Of a stretch of 64,000 nt of DNA, positions 22,826 to 35,400 are shown in pieces. Source of the DNA: Zea mays (Eukaryota > Streptophyta > Magnoliopsida > Poales > Poaceae); contig NC_050096.1 in the NCBI RefSeq assembly GCF_902167145.1, positions 79,914,683 through 79,978,682 on the forward strand. Reading direction: 5' to 3'. The notes under the pieces are model-generated. The model searched no databases and had not been told where the DNA came from. It worked only from the letters and a program-made list of their open reading frames with translations. The position numbers and the translations under genes were made by a program. Every line of letters starts with the position of its first letter. Position 1 is the stretch's first letter.

Positions 22826-24973
22826 AAATAAACATCGCATTTATATTAAACGAACATTAGGGCAAAACGTTTGAGTTAATATTAATCACGTCGACGTGCA
22901 TTTATAAAGCGCAAGTTAATAACTATAAATTAGTTTAATTGAAAAGTCTAATTAATTAACGTTAGTTAAACAAAAACATAATTAGTTATTTAAAACGTGT
23001 GACATGGTGAAACGAGGTTACTAACGCGTAGACGATGCTCACCTCGCAACGACGGCGGACGACCGGACGAGCTCGAGGTGAGGAACGAGAACGGCGAGAC
23101 TGCTGCTGCGCTGGGGCCGCGCAAAAATCGAGTCGGGGCTGCGTAGGCCACGCTGGCCACGACGAGGGCACACACGCGGGCTGTGCCGGACGCGAGCGTG
23201 GGGCACTGGCCGGGCCACGCCATGGCTGGACCAACCGCGCCAGCCACGGGCAGCAAGTCACATCGACGCGCGCGCGAGGGCACGGGGAGGCGGGGTTGCG
23301 CGGCTCCGGGTGGGGCTGTGGTGTGGGGGAGGTGAGCACATGGCGAGGACGGGCCCCGGTGCGGCGGTTTCAGTCGAGCGACACTAGGAGCATCTACAGG
23401 ACCTGGCCTCCGTGAACGTGGAGCAACCTTCCATGGCTTGCTCTCCTTGTGTTGGGCGTGCAGGCTAGCAGGGAGCAGGGGCAGGGCTGCATGCGCGCCC
23501 TTGCGCGGTCGGCTGGCATCAGCCACAGGGCCATGCTCGTCGGTCTGCTTGCAGCATCGAGGAGAGGGAGACGTTGTCACACCCGGTTTCTAAGGGACAA
23601 AGCCGGGTGCATCTCATACATGTACCAAAGAAGACAACATATATAATAACAGAGTGTATAGAGATAAGTGTCACAATATAATCAGAGTACTTATTACATA
23701 GAGGAAGTCTTACAAAATAAAAGATAAATATAACAGGATCTAAAATTCATCCTTGGCGCCAGAAAGTCAACTAGGAGACACCACCTAGATCAAATCGAAA
23801 TCCTCGATATGCGGCTCCTCTTGAACCACTTGTTCTTCTCCTATGGGGGGTGTGAGACAGCAAGGGTGAGCTCACACATGTTCATCGCTCAGCAAGTTGT
23901 GGGGAATAATATGACATGAACTCACCAAAGATGGGAGATCATGTAAAGTGTAAGGCTTACCAAAGAGAATGGTTAAAGCTGAGCATTGCTTTTAAAGTTG
24001 GTCAAAATTTTATTAGCAATTACTAGATGTAAGTAAATATCAAAACATAATAATAGAACAAAATTAATAATAAATAATCCCATGCAGATGCAAATGAAAA
24101 ATTGAATTTAAGTTCCATAGATTAATCATGTGAGACTCCTGAGCTGCTCTTGACCATGAGCTCGGCTAGTATACCAGTTTTACACTCTGTAGAGGTTGTA
24201 CCCTTTACCCACAAGTCGTGTTTCCCATGTCGCCAGGGTTTGCAAGGCCCTTAGACACTACCAAGGTGAATGGCTAGGGATCCACTACGAGGCCTTTACA
24301 AAGTTCCACTAGCTTCCGAAAACCCACTACAGTTTATAAGAAGAGCACTTGCAAGAATCCCTCGTCTGACCGTCATCGCAGCAAAATCAACCTGAGAACC
24401 TCCTTGCATGCAACTCCCCTACTGCCCTTGCCCCTTTTGGGTAAGGTAGTATTCCACTAGCTTTCCTAATTAGTTAGCCAAGGGGTCCCATTCCTCCCTT
24501 GTGGTGGCACGTGTTTCTCAAGTTAAGCTCCATGTTCCAATTAACAATAATATAATGATCTTGTCATCAACATAAATAAAATAACAGAATAATTGGAACA
24601 TGGATATAATGAAATATTAATCCTGAAACCATATAGAGCAATAGCAAAAGCTACCCATGTGATTCAGGGGTAACAAGATAAAATGGAATAACAATCTAGG
24701 GTGACCTATTGGGTCTCATCAAAATTAAACCTATGCAGGAATAATGATAATAAAGAATATTATTGGGTAACAAAAGTGGATCAAGGGCACAACTTGTCTA
24801 GCACTTGAGATTCCAGTTACCAGGGTGATTCTTCAAATCCTCATGACATCACGCTAGTCGTAGCAATACAAACATACATACATGGTATAGATAAAATTAA
24901 CATCACACCAAACATAAGTACAAACTGAACAAGAATATTCTACACGTTGCTACGAGATCGTGGGATCGAGAAC

Positions 24974-25628
24974 TGTTGGGGGCCTTCGTCCTCCGAAGGT
25001 CCTCAAAAACGAGACCTAACAAAAACCTTCCAAGTGTAGCATATGAACAGGTACCTTTGGACTCGAGCTAAAAGCATGATCGCGACGAAGGTTGGAATTG
25101 CTCCGAAGCTACGTGCGAGGGAGCTTCGGCTAAATGGCGGAGAAAGGAGCCGACTTAAAGGGGAAAAGGCTATCTAGTCCTCATAGAGTTGACTATTAGT
25201 TAACAATGAATGTAAAGGGTATGAATGTAATTTCTCACAGGCTGCGTCCTGTGCCTATAAATAGAAGAACAGTTCCCCCGTACTGTTCACGCTGACTGGT
25301 ATTCGCTCGTGCGTCACGCTCGGACTTTTACCTTCTGTCAAGCTAAAGGTACAGATGTAATTCAATATTATTCCTGTTTATCTATGATTAATAAGAGGAA
25401 GGTATATTAATGATGTCATATGATTATTCATGTTGTCTCGCGTATTTCATATGCTTCTTCTTTCATCAATTTACATTACAATGATGAAGGTACGTCCTTT
25501 ATAACCTTCGTCTGAAGACCATTATATCCTAAAGGAAATAATGGTTCGAAGGACGAAGGACATTAACATTTAACATTTTGTGTTGCCTTGTTCTTAATTC
25601 TGAAGCACTTGAGAACAAGTCCCCAACA
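24974..25628 (+). repeat. 5' LTR of the Grande-like element (655 bp)
   Basis: Begins TGTTGGGGGCCTTCG and ends GTCCCCAACA. It contains CCTATAAATAGAAG, a good TATA box, at about 25254-25267. It is the same length as the 3' LTR and differs from it at a few percent of positions by eye, so the insertion is moderately recent. Confidence 0.95.
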
Positions 25629-25640
25629 TTGGCGCCCACC
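25629..25640 (+). other. Primer binding site of the Grande-like element
   Basis: TTGGCGCCCACC directly after the LTR. Tat-lineage elements use this TGGCGCCCACC site, attributed to a non-iMet tRNA (tRNA-Arg type). Confidence 0.75.
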
Positions 25641-25687
25641 TCCGGTGAACCCTTTTCGACCACCTTCGGCAAGCACTAACCTTTGTC

Positions 25688-27236
25688 ATGCCGCTAAAGA
25701 AAGCTTCAGCACCAGGGACCGCTGCACTATAGCCGCTGGACCCAAACCAAGAAACTCTTTCTCTTCGAGAGGCTCGAAGCCAGAAGAGGAAAGCCACCAG
25801 TCCAACACTCTAGGAGGAGGAGTTGGACCAAGAGATCGGGGATATGGAGATCATCCATCAACAAGTACAAAGGAAGAAGGAAAGATGGCACGATTAGCTA
25901 ACCTTCACAGGCAGATCGACGAAGCTACTGAAGAAGTGTGCCATTTGCTCAAGACGAACAAAACCGAAGGCCCCAGCACAGGGAGCTTCGTCAGGAAGGC
26001 CTATTCAACGAAGATGGATGGTATGATGATTTTAATCATGATACCTTTACCTTTGATGATGCTTCTCCCTTGGCAGCAGAACTGTAGGCTACTCCATGGC
26101 CCCCATTGTACAAGCCACCTCAGCATCCCATGTATGATGGGCATTCAGATCCAAAGCAGTTTCTCATGAGCTACGAAGCAACTATATCTTTGTATGGAGG
26201 CAATACCACAGTTATGGCGAAGTCCTTCATCATGGCAGTGCGGAATGTAGCTCAAACATGGTATTCTTCTCTTCGGCCAGGGACAATCACATTGTGGCAG
26301 AAGCTTAAGGACATGTTGGTCACTAGTTTCCAAGGCTTTCAAACAAAGCCGGTCATAGCTCAGGCCCTATTCCAATGCACACAAGACCATGAAGAGTACC
26401 TTTAGGCATATGTATGAAGGTTCTTGCGATTGAGAGCACAAGCGCCTACAGTGCCCAATGAGATTGTCATTGAGGCCATGATCAAAGGTCTTCGCCCAGG
26501 ACCTACCGCCCAATATTTCGCCAGGAAGCCCCCACAAACTCTAGAAAAGTTGCTTCAAAAGATGGACGAATACATTCGGGCTGACAATGACTTCCGCTAA
26601 AGAAGGGAGGAAGCTTACAGATTCTCTGAAATGACCAGGGGCTTCGGAGGAAGAATCCACCCGAGGCATGTCAAGTCAATTCGCAACTCCACTCAGAATG
26701 ATGACAAAGGAGGTCAGCTGCAGAGGCCACAATATACCTCACAATCTTCGGGGTAGCAACAAAGCTCTTTTCGGCTGCCAACTCCAAGAGGCAGAGGTGC
26801 CAGGGGCTTCGGAGGAAGATATGGGGATCAACCCAGGAAGATCTACTGCTTATTTTGTGGTGAAGACAAGGGCCATACTACAAGAATGTGTCAAATCGCT
26901 ATCTAAAAGCAGAGGGAGATTGAAGAAGCTGAAGCTCGATAGAATCAACCGAAGCAGATCTTACACACTGCTTCGTGCCATTCACCCTACATACAGAATA
27001 TGTGGGTAATCACTCTGCAGCTTCTGTTGCTTCGGCTAGTCAGCCACAGGCTTCTTGGCCACAGCTTCCACCTTCGCTACCACTACAACCAACTTATTCA
27101 TGGGGTCAGTAGCCCGAAGGGAGCCAGCACACCCAGCAACAGAGGGATTTCAGGGAGGAATCTGAAGCTCGCACAGTTAACAGTAATGCGCCGGAGTCAA
27201 AGCACATCTATTAAGAGATATCCTACCCTCTGAAGC
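25688..27236 (+). pseudogene. Grande-like gag, several stops and frameshifts
   Basis: A likely ATG is at 25688. After frameshifts in the first 400 bp, the retrotransposon gag domain is clear from about 26106: MYDGHSDPKQFLMSYEAT, then AQTWYSSLRPGTI, ALFQCTQDHEEYL, and after stops near 26404, GLRPGPTAQYFARKPP. A CCHC knuckle CLFCGEDKGHTTRMC follows near 26855, then the frame decays. It ends about 27240 without any protease domain. The protein would package element RNA; this copy cannot encode it whole. Confidence 0.85.
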
Positions 27237-28453
27237 ACTTTTTTACACTATGCCATTTTGTTTTTTAATAAAGGACATGTAATGCAAATCTACTTTTAAT
27301 TCTTTGTAATAGTTTCGCTTCTGTTAAAATGAAATATATCTTCTTCACAGATTTACAAAGCTCAAAAATTGTCGAAGCTTCAAAAATCGTTCCTAAGGGA
27401 GCACAGCAAAAGTCTTGCCGAAGCTTAAAAAGTCATTCCCAAGGGAGCGCAGAGTAAGTTTTTTGCTCAAAAGTCGTTCCTAAGGGAATGCAGAGCCAAA
27501 TACCGCCGAAATATAAGGCGAAGCATGAAAAGTCAACGCGAAAAATACCGCAGAAATATAAGGCGAAGCACGAAAAGTCAACGCGAAAAATACCGCCGAA
27601 ATAGAAGGAGAAGAAGTTCAAAAGATGTTCCTAAGGGGATGCAGAACTTACACCGAAAAATAAGCGGTGAAGCCGAAAAATAAACGGCAAAGAGATTTTG
27701 ATCGTTCCTAAGGGGACGCAGAGATTGTGTGTTTCAGCGAGGGCGTGTGTCTTCGGCATTAGCATCATTCTTTGCATCATATCATCGCATCATATCACAT
27801 AGCATCACATCATACATCATATCACACCAATGACACGAATTGGAAACAAAGCCGACCTTTGGAGAATGCTTCACAAAAATGAAAAGGTGCTAAGGCACAG
27901 AGTAAACTAAGAATTATAGTTTCATCAGCTTTGATGAGGAAGAAGAGATCTATTGTTCACAAAGCATTGATATTTTTACGAAGCTTGGATGCTCTTTACA
28001 AAGTACGGATATTCTCACAAAGCATAAGTATTCTTCTTTATGAAGCATGAAAAGAAGGGAAGGTGTTTTTTCGCCGAGGGCTCAAAAACGGTATGTATAT
28101 AAAAAGTTTCATGCATCGCAAAGAAGTGAATTGCAGAAGAGTTTACATATTAGATTTAAAACTATACACATTAAATATTACAGACTTAGTCCAACAAATG
28201 TTACAATAATCACCTAAGAACGTTTTTACAATAACTACTACTCTTCCTTTAGAACTTTTTCCGCAACTTCGTTAAGCAACTTGTTGACGACTTCGTCAAC
28301 AATAGATTCAGCTATGTTGATAATTTCTATTGCTTTCTTTGTCTCCGGGTCGGCCAGGGGGTAGAACGGCTCCGGTGGAGGAGGTAATTCAGCTGTGATA
28401 GAAAAAATCAATCAGTTCGAAGCCACGAAAACAAACAACGAAGCTAAAACCAA
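27237..28453. other. Grande-like spacer between gag and antisense ORF; includes a 45-bp tandem repeat
   Basis: No gene is seen. CGTTCCTAAGGGA-type words recur between 27380 and 27720. At 27501-27612 there are about 2.4 copies of a 45-bp unit starting TACCGC(C/A)GAAATATAAGG (starts 27501, 27546, 27591). Further right, TCATATCA-type repeats occur near 27778-27830. The missing pol gene would normally lie in this stretch. Confidence 0.7.
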
Positions 28454-31449
28454 TTAAACGATACCTATCCGTCTCTCGAGTTCTGCAGCTTTCTCAGTTT
28501 CTTTCGCTGCTTCTAGAGCGTCATGAATATCTTTTTCGCTCTTCTTAATTATCTCGTGGGCCATTTCTCTGCCACCATTCTCCCAGATGTCAGTGAAAAA
28601 TTTTCCGCCAAGAAAACTTGCTTCGGTCGAGGGATCCTTTGTGTCATCCACAGAGAGGGCAGCTTCGGCCTGGGCCAAGGTTTTAACATGATTACAACCC
28701 GCCTTCTCCAAGATAGCTGAAACTCCTCTCGCACCAGAGAACGCACAGACATCCCCACGATCACCTAAAATCTCTTCAAAAGCTTCGGCTTCTCCGTTGA
28801 TCTACTCGATAACACCCTCAGGGTCGCCTCGTATGAAGTTATCTTCGTTTGAATAGGCACCTATGTTGGCGAAGCTAGCTTTTATCTTCTTCATGCAGCC
28901 CAAAGATTTTCAAAACATCTCTCCTTGGATGCGCGAAGTTCTTCAACTATTTTTTCAAAATAATTTTTCCAATATTCGCTGGCCTCTCGATCAGCTTCTG
29001 CAACAGCGCATTTTTCCTTGGCTTCTGCTAGTTGTTTCCGAAGCTCTTCGATCTCATTCTTTTGAACCTCAGCTTGAGCCTTGAAGATAGCGTCGTCTTC
29101 TTTTATTTTGTTTATCAATGAAATTAATATCTTGTCTTTTTCAAGGCCTTCGTTCCTTAGTTCAATCACCTCTGAACGAAGGTTGTTCAGAGCCATTGTA
29201 TACCCTTTATCTTCAATGTTTTTCTGTGCTCTAAGGGCATTGCTAAGGATTAGGCCCTGCAAGAGGAGGATAAGATCAAGTATAAGCAAATGAAACAATT
29301 CGTTTTCAAATACAAAATTAGCTTTTATACCTTTATGCTATTATATGCTAAACTGTCAGCCAATTCATCCTTTGATAACACTGAAAGGCCTTCTTCTAGC
29401 TTCGGAAATCCGAAGCTTCTACCCATCTCCTGACATATGGATATTTCTTTATTATCCGGGAGACAGTATAAAAAATCTTCCTACCCACTGCCATTGAACA
29501 CTAATACCCCCTTCGGGTATTTCAGTTTTTGGGCATAATGTTGAGCCTCTCGTTCTCCTTCCTTAGAGAGTCCCTTTCCCGAAGCATGGCGGATGATGTA
29601 ATCAATGGTCTCTTTTAAAGCTTCAGGAGCAGGAGTGGTAACCTCTTTAGGCGAAATTCGCTCTGTGGCCCTTTCTTCTGTTGCCCTTTCTTCAATTTCC
29701 GAAGGCTTTTTCTCAGCGGGCTCTGAAGGCCCAACTTTGGTATCAGCTTGGATTATTGCAGCTTCAATTTCAGCCGGTTTTGTTTCAGCTTCAGTTTGCA
29801 CTTTTGAAGCCTTGGCAACTTTCCTTGAAGGAGTAGAGCTCAAAGTCTTTACTGATTCTAACACATCTAGTACATTTGCCATCCTTCTCCTCTTGGGAGT
29901 TGCGGCAGAACCTTTTTGTGCCCTCGATACTGTTACTTCTGGTAAAGGGCTTAAAATTCCTAGCGCTTTTGTTTCTTCAATATTTGGCTTTTCAGCTTTA
30001 TTTTAATCAGTCTTTAACTCAGCCAGCTCAGCTGAGGGTACCTTCTGCATTATAACAGGCTCTTCAGTCTTCTGTGTTGGAGGAACGAGTTCTCTTGTTT
30101 CAGCAGCTGAAGAAGCCTCCCCGCCAAACTCAAGCACCACGGCTGGTTCAATATAGCGTGGCCGGTGGGTAAGTACCTTCATCTTTTTGCTTGTAGCCTT
30201 CGGCACAGGATCGGCCGAGGCGACCGCAGCAGTAGCTTTCCTCTTTTTCCCTTGCCCCCGCAGCGGATAACGGTAGTCGGGATAGACGAAGCCAATAGCG
30301 TCAAAAACTCTATTCAATCTCTTATTTCCCCGACTTCCGAAGACTGTGGACAATGCATTATCTTCTGCCTTGGAATATGATCCAAGCAGTTCATCACTTG
30401 TTACTTCAATGCATTTTAACCAGTCATCGTTTGGCTCGTCGAATTTATCCCCATAATTGAAAGTATACTTCTTCCGAACTAGCTCACCTTCGCTTGATTC
30501 GGTGACAGTTTTCTTCAGCATTTCCCGGTTCTCTACAAGCGGCCATACTCTGAAGGCTATATGCTCTTGGATTAAGTCTCTTGTACCAATGAAAAAACAG
30601 ACAGTACCAAACGCCTTCTGGCATGCTTCGGCGGCTTCATCCATTTCAACCTTCAGCCTTCGGAGGCCGAAGCGGGACCAAATGGGGTGCATAATAACTT
30701 CCTTAATATCTTCTCTTGCCTTTAAGTCATTCTTCACGTAAAACCATTCCTCCATCTAGGTTCTGGACCACCTTTTCCGGAATGTTGGCACCGGGTAGCT
30801 TGCATTGGGGTGGGCAATAGACCCATAACAATCGAAGTTATTATGATACTGTTCTTTCCCGTGGCCTTTGTCTCATACAAAAGTTTGTGCATGCTACAGA
30901 AGCACTTCGCACTTGGTTCTATCCCTTGGCTTCTTGTTGCCCAGACGAAGATTCCCATCCTCAATATAGCTTCGGGGGTCAGCTGGTGAAGAAAAACTTG
31001 GTAGGTCTTCAATACTTCAACTACAAACTTACTCAGCGGAAGCCAAATCCCAGCTTTGAAGAAGCTTCGAAAAATCACAACTTTGTTTTCCTCAGGGGCT
31101 GGGACGTTGTTGTCTCCGCCAGCCTCACAATAGACATATCTCGAAAGTATCTTCCCCTCATGTTTTCGAGGTGACTTTGCTTAATGGAAGATTTTCTGAA
31201 AATGGTATGGCTTGGTCTCCAGGGTTGATCCTTAGAATCTTCGCCACCACTTTCTACATCATAAATGTCACTGTCACTAGTATTTTCAGACAGGCCCTCC
31301 AATATCTCCTTAGTAATCTTTTCTGTATTTGTTTTTGCCATTGACTCGATAAATCCAGCAATGTATGGATTCACAGCCTTCTTCTCCTCAAAAAGCTTCT
31401 CCTCTTTAGCAAGCTTTGTCTCAGCGGCAACCTTCTTGTCCTGAGACAT
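28454..31449 (-). pseudogene. Antisense ORF of the Grande-like element, Transposase_28-like (PF04195 type) plus coiled coil
   Basis: Read on the minus strand from an ATG at 31449 (MSQDKKVAAETKLAKEEKLF), the product has an acidic N-terminus. A domain follows with LTPEAILRMGIFVWATRSQG, diagnostic of the 'putative gypsy type transposon' family found in grass Tat elements. After a stop near 30756 comes a conserved block (30755-30003, KAFGTVCFFIGTRDLIQEH, RVFDAIGFVYPDYRYPL) ending in a Lys-rich, nuclear-signal-like KKRKATAAVA and KKMKVLTH. Then come a Glu/Pro-rich linker (29882-29481), a coiled coil (29298-28891, EIEELRKQLAEAKEKCAVAE) and a final helical piece (28711-28454). Introns and frameshifts separate the blocks. 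Such antisense ORFs are a described feature of the Tat lineage; the function is unknown. Confidence 0.8.
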
Positions 31450-31765
31450 TCTTTCCTTCAGAGATGACAAAACTATGTTTTTCAAACCGAAGCTTAAAAG
31501 GCTTTGAAAAACTAGCAAGTGTTAGTGAGCAACAGCTATGAAATTGAGAAAATAAAGCAAATGGCACAGGCAGTGTACCAAATGAGCTTGGTGCGAACTC
31601 TTATTTATACGCTCGACGCGCTCCAAACCAAGGGGCCCCGCCTGTCATTGACTGTTGCTATTCTAGCAAAGGGAAGGTGTTTTTTTGGACCTTTGGCTTA
31701 AGGTCTTCGTCCATATCGCAGTCTGAATTCGTTATCTTAAACAAATTAATACTGCAAGGGGCTAC

Positions 31766-32420
31766 TGTTGGGGGACTTCGTCCTCTGAAGGTCCTAAAAA
31801 ACGAGACCTAACAAAAACCTTCCAAGTGTAGCATATGAACAGGTACTTTCGGACTCGAGCTAAAAGCATGATCGCGACGAAGGTTGGAATTGCTCCGAAG
31901 CTACGTGCGAGGGAGCTTCGGCTAAATGGCGGAGAAAGGAACCGACTTAAAGGGGGAAAGGCTATCTAGTCCTCATAGAGTTGACTATTAGTTAACAATG
32001 AATGTAAAGGGCATGAATGTAATTTCTCACAGGCTGTGTCCTATGCCTATAAATAGAAGAACAGTTCCCCCGTACTGTTCACGTTGACTGGTATTCGCTC
32101 GTGCGTCACGCTCACACATTTACCTTCTATCAAGCCGAAGGTACAGATGTAATTCAATATTGTTCCTGTTTATCTATGATTAATAAGAGGAAGGTATATT
32201 AATGATGTCATATGATTATTCATGTTGTCTCGCGTATTTCATATGCTTCTTCTTTCATCAATTTACATTACGATGATGAAGGTACGTCCTTTATAACCTT
32301 CGTCTGAAGACCATTATATCCTAATGGAAATAATGGTTCAAAGGACGAAGGACATTAACATTTAACATTTTGTGTTGCCTTGTTCTTAATTCCGAAGCAC
32401 TTGAGAACAAGTCCCCAACA
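31766..32420 (+). repeat. 3' LTR of the Grande-like element (655 bp)
   Basis: Begins TGTTGGGGGACTTCG, ends GTCCCCAACA, and is preceded by the purine-rich GCAAGGGGCTAC typical of this family's polypurine tract. Right flank AGAAC matches the left flank exactly. Confidence 0.95.
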
Positions 32421-32425
32421 AGAAC

Positions 32426-34930
32426 TACTAAGATCGGAGTCGTGGTCATCAAGTTATGATGTGATTAAATGATTAACACCAGGTTCTATGTTTATTTTAT
32501 AATCCCAGAGAAAAGGTAACCTATAGTAGTAATTAATTCAACTTTAATCTAAATTATTAATTGACCATAGATCATATTTTAGTAGATGAGCATATTACAA
32601 GGCTAACCAACATAAGTTAAATACAGATCTATAAATAATGAGACATGGTATAATAAATGTTGTTATTGCATAGTAAATATTTATATGAGACTAACGCAAC
32701 TTGAACGGATCAAATCGGAGTTAAAACGGGGAAGTTATGAATTTCCTAAGGATTCTATGTGTTGTGTACAAGATTAAATAAGCTATAAATTTTGATGTGA
32801 CTTTCATGTCAAAACAGAGGTACTATATGATAAATAATAATAATATAGAATTATAGAAATTGGAATGGATCAATTTGGAGTTCATATGAATTTTCTATGA
32901 ATTATACAAGGTTCTAGATTTATTTTTGTACTAAAAATAAATTCATATTATCATTTTTCCTATTTTCTCTGTTTCCTGGACTGTGCGCACAAATACTGAG
33001 TAGCTCGGGGTTCAGTTTGTAAAATCCAGGGCTCTTCTATAATTACTTTACCACTAGGTTGGACGGCGGGTCAATTAGTAAATATTATAGGGTCTCTTTT
33101 GAATAAATCCCGAAGCGAAGGGGTACGCGCCATTCTAGACCGTTGGATCCATGCCTGGCGGCACAGATTAGATCTGTTCACTTGATGAAGCGGTACACAG
33201 CAGTCACCGTTGGATAAAGATCCAACGGCGTGGGTTTTATTAAGGCATGATCCGATCTAACCCATCGGATCACCGATCAACGTCTCGGATCAAAAGAACG
33301 AAGGGGTACACAGCGATCTAATCCTGCACGTACGTGATCAGATCAACGGTCACAAACCACCCGGCGAAACTTTATGTCATCATCTAATCCGGGCCCTACA
33401 TCACAGAGTCGACGGCCCGCACGCCGCAGGCACTCTTCCCCTACACCGGTCAACACTGCGCGCCTTGACTTAATCTGCACCATTGGCTTTACAATCTACG
33501 GCCCTGCCATCATCTTCAACCTCCCGATCCTCCCTCTCTCTTCTATTTCTTTCCTCAGTTATTCCATCGTGGACGAGCTCCACAGACGCGGCAACGAGCT
33601 GCACCGAGCTCACCATTCGAGCCCTAACTACCGCCTGGACACCACTGCTCCTAGCCTACATGGCTACAATCAACAGGTAGGGAAAAACTCACCCCTGGAC
33701 AAGCGGTAGACCGAGCAGACTTCAACCACTACTCGCTGAGGAGATCCACGTCGAGACTCCGATCCGGCCACACCCGATTCTGTAGCGATCACGACGAACC
33801 CTAACGAGGAGCGAGCCCAGCCACACCCGCTTCCCGGTGGACGCGCGACGACGGTGCGCGAACTTCTGCAGCGGCTGGTGGTAATGGTATGGTTAGTTGG
33901 CAAGTGCACGGGGTCAGGCATGCTCGTTCAGGGGCAAGCGGAGAGTGCTGAAGGCATTTATAGCCCTGGTAGATGACCCCGAACGCGAGCGTTCCCACAC
34001 CCGTAGCCGATCCGGTTTTCCCGCGGTAGATCCACCACCATCGGAGGTCGCTCAACAACTAAAGGAGGATCCCCTGACGTCTGGTCCCACAAGTAAGTGG
34101 CAGGGGCCTGGCATTCAACTGGGCTGCACGGATCTGTGGAGTTGGGCCCCACACCATGGTGACCCAAGCGAGAACGGCGAAGGGTGGATGTTGGGCTATG
34201 CAGATCAGATGGGTCGCGCGAAGAGTGAGGACAACGGCCTAGGCGAGTTTCAATTTGTTTTTTTTTCTTTTCTATATTCTTTTCTCATTCCTAATTCCTC
34301 ATTTTAAATTCAATTCAAATTCCTCTTTTGAACTTAAATTTTTGAGGTGCCAAAAATACTATTGTGAATATAATCGCTGTTATTTATTATTTATTTTTCT
34401 TGACATTTATTTATGGACATAATAAATGATTAGAGATCCCCTTTCTCGTTTTCCCTTTTGATTTACAAAATTCAAATTCTAATCTAAGATAAAGTTTAGG
34501 AATTTAAATTTAATACTCACTAAAAAAATCCTTCATGATGCAGTAGATATCTATTTATTCTAATTAATTTATTTGTTTGATAAATGTTTGAAATATGACA
34601 CACTCTCATTTTGTCCCTTTCTTTTCAGAAAAATAGTATTTTGAAGGTGGGTTAAGAATTAAAAGTTACTTCAACAACAATTATTCATGTAAATAAATGC
34701 TTATGGCGCATAATTTAATGATATGCATAATCATTTAGTTGAATAAAAAAACTTTTATATTACTTCTTTTCTAAAATAATTCTTGGTTTTCACAAATCCA
34801 GTTCTCAACTTTCAACACTCAAGTATAATTGGATATATCCGAATTTGCTATTATATTTTCCTCATATATTTACTTTATTATTATTATATTTTTTTATTAA
34901 TTTTTTCTTATATAAATTTTGGGCCTTACA
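32426..34930 (-). repeat. Second half of solo LTR C; no gene
   Basis: AT-rich sequence with a moderately GC-rich stretch at 33370-34230. The open frames there (for example 33374-33709) have no recognisable domain and are not conserved in the related D LTR, so none is called. Confidence 0.6.
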
Positions 34931-34935
34931 GATGT

Positions 34936-35400
34936 GGGGGTGGGAGAGGACCCATGGATGTTGTGTGTTTTGGGCTGTTTTCCTGGTGGCCAGGACGGCT
35001 GCTGCTAGCGCTAGGCGACGCAGGGAAGGAGTGTGCACGCGCTGTGGCCACGTGGGCCACGCAGCACATGACAGGGGGAAAGACGTGGGGGCACTGGGCC
35101 ACCAAGCGCGTGGCTCAGGCACTGGGCCGCCGAGCGCGTGGCTGAGAGCGGGCGGGGGCTTGGGCCGGTGCGCGCGCGACAGGTGGTCGGCCGTGGGCCG
35201 CCACTAGCCAAGTGGGCCGCTGGGGAGGGGATGGCACGGGGCCGGCTAGGAGCGAGGAGCCGGGGTGGCCAGGCAGGCCGCGGGGGGGGGAGCTAGGCCG
35301 AGCAGGCCACGAGAATGAGGCAGGCCGCGAGGCCGAGATGGGAGGCCAGGGCGCACGGGCCGGGGTGGCCGAGCGGCCCAGGAGGGGGATGCAGGCAATG
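34936..35400. other. GC-rich upstream block of the A LTR
   Basis: GC-rich region with CACGTGGGCCACG and GGGCCGCC words, also present at 41355-41830. Lies near the beginning of the LTR in element orientation, so it may belong to the U3 promoter region. No gene. Confidence 0.4.

Larger units (their letters stand above)
24974..32420 (+). mobile_element. Grande-like (Tat lineage) gypsy element, 7447 bp, no pol, with an antisense ORF
   Basis: Two 655-bp LTRs (24974-25628 and 31766-32420) are flanked by a perfect 5-bp duplication AGAAC (24969-24973 and 32421-32425). The unoccupied site AGAAC exists in the D LTR at 43369-43373. A primer site follows the left LTR and a purine tract precedes the right one. 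Inside are a broken gag (plus strand), a repeat-bearing spacer, and a long antisense ORF region. Protease, reverse transcriptase and integrase are absent. Small LTRs with CTTCG-rich ends, a TGGCGCCCACC primer site and an antisense ORF near the 3' end are known traits of Tat elements such as maize Grande; the family name is inference. Confidence 0.9.
23575..34930 (-). mobile_element. C: solo LTR (3904 bp) of a gypsy family related to D, holding a Grande-like element
   Basis: It starts TGTCACACCCGG and ends CCTTACA on the plus strand. It is flanked by GACGT (23570-23574) and GATGT (34931-34935), a 5-bp duplication with one transition. The unoccupied site is in the right LTR of A at 41350-41354 (GACGT in the same context). 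The LTR pieces are 23575-24973 and 32426-34930, with no primer site, coding sequence or second LTR, so it is a solo LTR left by recombination. Its first half aligns with the D LTR at 42161-43400 (for example the CTCAGCAAGTTGTGGGGAA block); the second half differs. Confidence 0.85.

Noticed and set aside
22474..22840. Overlapping minus-strand frames (110 codons each) in the A LTR
   Set aside because: They arise from the CG-rich minisatellite. The copy at 40297-40585 has different frames and lengths.
33374..33709. Plus-strand open frame of 111 codons in solo LTR C
   Set aside because: No domain is recognised, the corresponding D LTR region is not conserved, and it lies wholly inside an LTR.
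34977..35110. Zinc-knuckle-like CTRCGHVGHAAHD in a frame of the A LTR
   Set aside because: The last Cys of CX2CX4HX4C is missing in both LTR copies and nothing gag-like surrounds it; treated as chance.
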